Shown here in pieces: positions 22,936 through 26,128 of a stretch of DNA of 26,128 nt. The translations under genes were made by a program, and so were the position numbers. Source of the stretch: JACKAN01 sp964502735 (GTDB lineage: Bacteria > Bdellovibrionota > Bdellovibrionia > Bdellovibrionales > UBA1609); the NCBI GenBank assembly GCA_964502735.1, contig CAZCYD010000045.1, forward strand, positions 1 through 26,128, written 5' to 3'. The notes below the pieces were generated by a model. That model saw only the letters and a program-made list of their open reading frames with translations, was not told the origin of the DNA and ran no database searches. The stretch's first letter is position 1. Each line of letters opens with the position of its first letter.

Positions 22936-22988
22936 AAGTGATACAGCTAAATGTCATTCAACCAAACTTAGCCCACAACACTTTGGCA
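22931..22988. promoter_or_regulatory. 10-bp inverted repeat with 38-base spacer around and upstream of the sigma-54 site
   Basis: TGCCAAAGTG (22931-22940) and CACTTTGGCA (22979-22988) are perfect reverse complements. The left arm overlaps the -24 box of the lipoprotein promoter; the right arm lies about 50 bases further upstream. This could be paired regulator sites or an RNA/DNA stem. The rest of 22876-23139 shows no gene; a 7-bp hairpin at 23076-23099 is unexplained. Confidence 0.5.
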
Positions 22989-23139
22989 ACACTCTCAATC
23001 TTATTTAAACTCCGCAATTTCAGTTTTAGAAATTCCACCTTTATAACTCTAGTTTCACATTGGGATTTTAATCTAATTTGAAATCACATAACTTCAAATC
23101 ATCCTCATCTAGTTTTATAAAAAAGTTTCGCAAAAGAAA

Positions 23140-24183
23140 TTAAACACCTAAACTTTCCATTACACAATTATGTAACATTGAGCGCAGATTTTTAAATTCT
23201 TCTCCTCTCTTGTGCTGTATATATCGGTTTGACAAAACTACAATATAAATATCTTTTTTGTAATCCCACCAAAATGATGTGCCCGTAAAGCCCAAATGCC
23301 CTAGGGATGTTTTGGAAAAGTGGTCTCCACAACTGCTGTTCGCGCTAGGCAACATAAAACCCACCGCCCAGTCCCCACAATTTTTTGTCATAGCTCTTTT
23401 AGCAAAATACCTCATGGTTCGAGAACTTAAAATCCCATTATTTCCAAGCAAAGAGGCTCGCAAATCTTTTAACCACAAGGCAACGTCTTCAGCTCTCCCA
23501 AATAAACCCGCATGAGTAGAAATTCCCCCCATAAAATGGGCATTCCCATCATTGACAACTCCTTGCACCCATCCCTTTTTATACTGGTGCGAATAAGTGG
23601 GGGCATACTGATTTCTGGATTTCTCATCCCTCACTGATGAACAAGCTGGAAAGTGAATTTGATTTTGAGTTCTTCTATCTTGAAGTCGCAACCATATCTC
23701 ATAAAGAGAATCATCCAATAAGGTCTCTAAAATAAAACCCAAAACGATATAATCGAGATCGGAGTAAGTCGCCCTCGCCTGCAATTTAGGCTTCTGGCTC
23801 TGTAACCAATTCTTAATACCAATTTTTTTATTCTTTTTGCAGTCAGGGTCCTCAAAAAAAGGATGCCACCATTTTAAACCCGATCTGTGAGTTAATAAAC
23901 TTTGGATTTGAATTCCTTGATAAGAATCCCAACCTAAAATCTCTCCAGCATCCATATGCAGAATTTCTTTATCTTGTTCGAAAATCTGCATAAAAGCAGA
24001 TGTTGTAAAAATAGGCTTAGTTAGAGAGGCTAAGTCGTAATAAATATAGGGCGCTCCCCAACTCTCATCTAACATCTTCTGATTTTTGTGATAAACTAAT
24101 AATCTTAAAGACTCACAGTAGTCTTCAATGGGGTGTGGAAGACGAGATTGAATTTTTTTACTAAAACTCTTATAGACACTCAT
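23140..24183 (-). CDS. serine hydrolase of the beta-lactamase / penicillin-binding fold (class C-like)
   Basis: A 347-aa protein with the three active-site motifs of the beta-lactamase-related serine hydrolases: SLTK (Ser53, Lys56) in DLASLTKPIFT, the Tyr-x-Asp/Asn triad as YSD (Tyr140) in ATYSDLDYIVLGF, and HLGFTG (296-301) in place of KTG. The blocks LLTHRSGLKWW and GGISTHAGLFG are typical of the AmpC/EstB/D-aminopeptidase branch. There is no signal peptide, so it may be cytoplasmic, which does not suit a beta-lactamase defending against drugs. A peptidase or esterase acting on cell-wall peptides or other small substrates is more likely. It begins 13 bases after the LD-carboxypeptidase stop on the same strand, so the two are co-transcribed. 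No close Shine-Dalgarno is seen; a 14-bp duplication precedes the start. Confidence 0.82.
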   Translation of the reverse strand: MSVYKSFSKKIQSRLPHPIEDYCESLRLLVYHKNQKMLDESWGAPYIYYDLASLTKPIFTTSAFMQIFEQDKEILHMDAGEILGWDSYQGIQIQSLLTHRSGLKWWHPFFEDPDCKKNKKIGIKNWLQSQKPKLQARATYSDLDYIVLGFILETLLDDSLYEIWLRLQDRRTQNQIHFPACSSVRDEKSRNQYAPTYSHQYKKGWVQGVVNDGNAHFMGGISTHAGLFGRAEDVALWLKDLRASLLGNNGILSSRTMRYFAKRAMTKNCGDWAVGFMLPSANSSCGDHFSKTSLGHLGFTGTSFWWDYKKDIYIVVLSNRYIQHKRGEEFKNLRSMLHNCVMESLGV

Positions 24184-24197
24184 CTAGAGACACTCAT
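24174..24197. repeat. 14-bp duplication carrying the start codon of the serine hydrolase
   Basis: On the minus strand ATGAGTGTCT occurs twice, 14 bases apart: once overlapping the ldcA stop as TAATG, once as the real start at 24183. The upstream copy opens only MSVSR then TGA. A single duplication of 14 bases, not a multiple of 3, may have separated an ancestral overlapping stop/start. Confidence 0.7.
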
Positions 24198-25141
24198 TAT
24201 GTGAAACTTACCGTTAGAGTTCCTGTTCTGCCCGTTTTAAGCTCTGCTCTAGTATTAAAAGGCATAGGCCGCTGAAAGGCTCCATGCCCAAATGGCAGCC
24301 CCTTAAAAACAGGAAACTTAGCTTCTTTGGCAAATCTTTTTTGAACATCCTGCCAAAGATAAACACAATCGTCTCCACGATTTTCTTCACCGCCAACAAA
24401 ATCACCAAAGATAAGGGCCTGAACTCCATCAAAGGCACCCGCCTGAGCAAGATGAACTAACATCCTATCAACCCTGTATCCCCTTTCTCCGATGTCTTCT
24501 AATACCAAAATCTTTCCTCTAGCTTGAAACCCCCACGGAGTTCCCAGAGTAGAAGTTAAAATGGCCAAATTCCCACCGACAACTCTAGATTTCAAAAAGG
24601 ACGCTCTTGCCGCTAAAGTATTCATGGGTTTTAAATTTTTATATATAAACTTGGTATCTAGACCATACAAAGTCGTCGTCAGATCTTTTACCTCTCTTCG
24701 TCCAGCCTCTCCTCTACCCAACTCTTCCAACATAGTGGCGTGCAAACTTGGCCAGTTCCACTTTGTATTCAGAAAGTGATGTATGGCAGTGGTGTCACTG
24801 TAGCCAATAAAAAGCTTTTTCTGAGCCGGTTTTCTTAATCTATTTAAAGCTGGAAGCAATCTCAAAGCTCCATAGCCTCCTCGCAAACTCCACACAATTT
24901 TAGAGTCTGGCGAAAGAAAAGCTTTCTTTAAATGTAGAAAACGCTTCTCATCTGTATTTGCGCATAGCAAATCTCTACCCAAAAGGTCTCGAGGAGCACG
25001 GGGGATAAGCCCCAACTTCTCAACAAACTTTAAGGCATTATTCAAGTCCTTCGTTGAACTCGCAGAAGAGGGAGCCACGATATCAATGGTGTCTCCTGGC
25101 TGCAAACTGTACCAAATTTTTGAAATCCTACCCATGGTCAT
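24197..25141 (-). CDS. ldcA: LD-carboxypeptidase (peptidase family S66), murein tetrapeptide carboxypeptidase
   Basis: Cytoplasmic serine peptidase of 314 aa that removes the terminal D-Ala from recycled murein tetrapeptides. The family pattern is clear: LQPGDTIDIVAPSSASS at the N-terminus, IVWSLRGGYGALRLLP, the nucleophile Ser in FIGYSDTTAIH (about residue 113), the conserved VVGGNLAILTSTLGT, the catalytic Glu in LVLEDIGERGYRVDRML (about 214), and the catalytic His in GLPFGHGAF (about 285). No signal peptide. Length fits the family. The start is uncertain: ATG at 25139-25141 or two codons further in at 25135; a TTG at 25159 is in frame but less likely. None has a strong Shine-Dalgarno. Its product tripeptide is the substrate of Mpl at 14540-16024. 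Confidence 0.9.
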   Translation of the reverse strand: MTMGRISKIWYSLQPGDTIDIVAPSSASSTKDLNNALKFVEKLGLIPRAPRDLLGRDLLCANTDEKRFLHLKKAFLSPDSKIVWSLRGGYGALRLLPALNRLRKPAQKKLFIGYSDTTAIHHFLNTKWNWPSLHATMLEELGRGEAGRREVKDLTTTLYGLDTKFIYKNLKPMNTLAARASFLKSRVVGGNLAILTSTLGTPWGFQARGKILVLEDIGERGYRVDRMLVHLAQAGAFDGVQALIFGDFVGGEENRGDDCVYLWQDVQKRFAKEAKFPVFKGLPFGHGAFQRPMPFNTRAELKTGRTGTLTVSFT

Positions 25142-25260
25142 ATTAAACGATAGATTCAAAAGAGAATCAAATGGTTAACTTTTAATTCAGGTTCATTATA
25201 ACTCATGCCTTTTGTAGGGTCTGAGAAAAACTTGACGCATTTTATTCGCTGATTTGGGTA

Positions 25261-26128
25261 CTAATTAAGTAGAGGTAATAAAATCTCGGGCATAAAGTTC
25301 TCGACAGAAAAATCCCGAGTCGGACGGCTTTTTAATACACCATATTTTTCTCTATCCAAACCCATTAACTGCTTGTAACGCGATTTTACGATATAGGCCT
25401 GCTGGCTCGTCTTTTTCTTTAGACTCTCATATGTATCTTTGTTCGTGATTATTGCCGACCCCATAGAAATAGAAGGATGCAACCTACGAGATGTATCAAC
25501 GGCCCTGATATACTCCAACAGAGACTCATCCGTAATATCCAAAACCTCTAATTCTGCACGTATGTCTTCAAAGCTATCGTGAACCTTATGAAGAACATGT
25601 TTAACCATGAGATTCACTGTTTTACTGTAGCTTTTTAAAACCTCATCCAATTGAGCCTGAGTATGAGCCCTTTGCCGGCGAAATACAGTTTGGATTTCAC
25701 TGTCCACTAATAGATTTTTTTGAATTCTTTGCATAATCTGAATGAGCTGCTCACTATTCACATCACTCACCAACAGAACTAATTCATCTCCGCCATCGCG
25801 AAATACCCAGTCGGATCTGTCATCCTTGCGTCCATCTTCATTTTTTTTTCGCTTAGGCCACAGTCTTCTAGTTTCTGCCCCATAAGAGGAGTTAAAAACT
25901 CCACGCACAGCCCTAGCTACTGTTCGAATATAGACATCTCCATCCACTTGTTTATTGACAAAATTATTTACGCGATTGAGGTCATTTATATCTATAAAAA
26001 CAAAGGCCATTGGTCTGTCGTTTTTAGCTGCCGAAAGAATAAGTAAATTCATTATTTTTTTAACTAGCTTATCTGAGGCCATCAAGGCCCCCGTAAGATC
26101 GTCAACAGTTAACGTCTTAACAGAACGG
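25261..26128 (-). CDS. GGDEF-domain protein (putative diguanylate cyclase), 5' end outside the window
   Basis: The frame remains open to base 26128, so the gene is truncated by the window edge. Upstream of the first apparent start it reads LTVDDLTGALMASDKL, and DDLTGA is the standard opening of a GGDEF domain. Then come FVFIDINDLNRVNNFVNKQV (metal-binding Asp) and the signature RDGGDELVLLV, with Leu in place of Phe but the catalytic Gly-Gly-Asp-Glu kept. There is an unusual Lys/Arg/Asp-rich insertion (about 20 residues, WPKRKKNEDGRKDD) just before the signature and a further long helical insertion after it, before SISMGSAII, the final strand of the domain. The product would be cyclic di-GMP if active. 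A sensor domain may lie outside the window. A gap of about 120 bases separates its stop from ldcA. Confidence 0.8.
   Translation of the reverse strand, partial: RSVKTLTVDDLTGALMASDKLVKKIMNLLILSAAKNDRPMAFVFIDINDLNRVNNFVNKQVDGDVYIRTVARAVRGVFNSSYGAETRRLWPKRKKNEDGRKDDRSDWVFRDGGDELVLLVSDVNSEQLIQIMQRIQKNLLVDSEIQTVFRRQRAHTQAQLDEVLKSYSKTVNLMVKHVLHKVHDSFEDIRAELEVLDITDESLLEYIRAVDTSRRLHPSISMGSAIITNKDTYESLKKKTSQQAYIVKSRYKQLMGLDREKYGVLKSRPTRDFSVENFMPEILLPLLN

Noticed and set aside
23140..24183. Annotation as an AmpC antibiotic-resistance enzyme
   Set aside because: There is no signal peptide and the third motif is HLGFTG rather than KTG; only the fold family is supported.

Overview
This 26.1 kb, AT-rich window (roughly 40% GC by eye) looks like the chromosome of a Gram-negative bacterium of the Bdellovibrionota (Bdellovibrio and relatives). 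That placement is inferred from protein families, not from a marker gene. It rests on a TIGR02147/DUF4423-type regulator, a secreted protein with the CRDS...LLDLYEG and LHEAVY signatures often seen in Bdellovibrio-type genomes, many small signal-peptide proteins without known function, and two good sigma-54 promoter matches. A 100-N assembly gap sits at 8001-8100.

Layout. Positions 1-4015 hold a tetranucleotide array, an acyl-CoA thioesterase, a stand-alone LuxR-type DNA-binding protein with a low-complexity tail, and glnD (PII uridylyltransferase). mutS follows (4072-6642, minus strand), then a divergent lysR-type regulator whose 3' end is a 13-bp tandem repeat. From 7831 to 10633 are three secreted proteins of unknown function on the minus strand. 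The last of these is divergent from a TIGR02147-type regulator, with back-to-back promoters and a perfect 12-bp inverted repeat. 11591-14100 is an accessory segment: a REP-associated (Y1/HUH) transposase, a 16-bp hairpin, four 40-bp tandem repeats, a possible ADP-ribosyltransferase-fold protein and a small secreted protein. mpl (murein tripeptide ligase) follows at 14540-16024. Next is an electron-transfer cluster: a haem-binding outer-membrane barrel on the minus strand, divergent from a tri-haem lipoprotein and a monohaem cytochrome c that have a sigma-54-like promoter. Then come a two-gene secreted operon (helical protein plus caspase-like candidate), recQ, a small lipoprotein with its own sigma-54-like promoter, and a minus-strand group of a serine beta-lactamase-fold hydrolase, an LD-carboxypeptidase and a GGDEF protein running off the right edge.

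How the genes fit together. The LD-carboxypeptidase would trim murein tetrapeptides to tripeptides and Mpl would return the tripeptide to cell-wall synthesis. Both are useful to any Gram-negative cell and especially to one that digests prey wall. MutS and RecQ are core DNA-repair proteins. GlnD, the LuxR-like protein, LysR, TIGR02147 and GGDEF proteins are regulatory.

The most unusual features are the number and variety of short tandem repeats (units of 4, 7, 10, 13, 14, 15, 24 and 40 bp), nearly all at gene boundaries or gene ends; the secreted helical/caspase-like gene pair; and an assembly gap flanked by identical 55-bp sequences that can be closed in silico to restore a reading frame.
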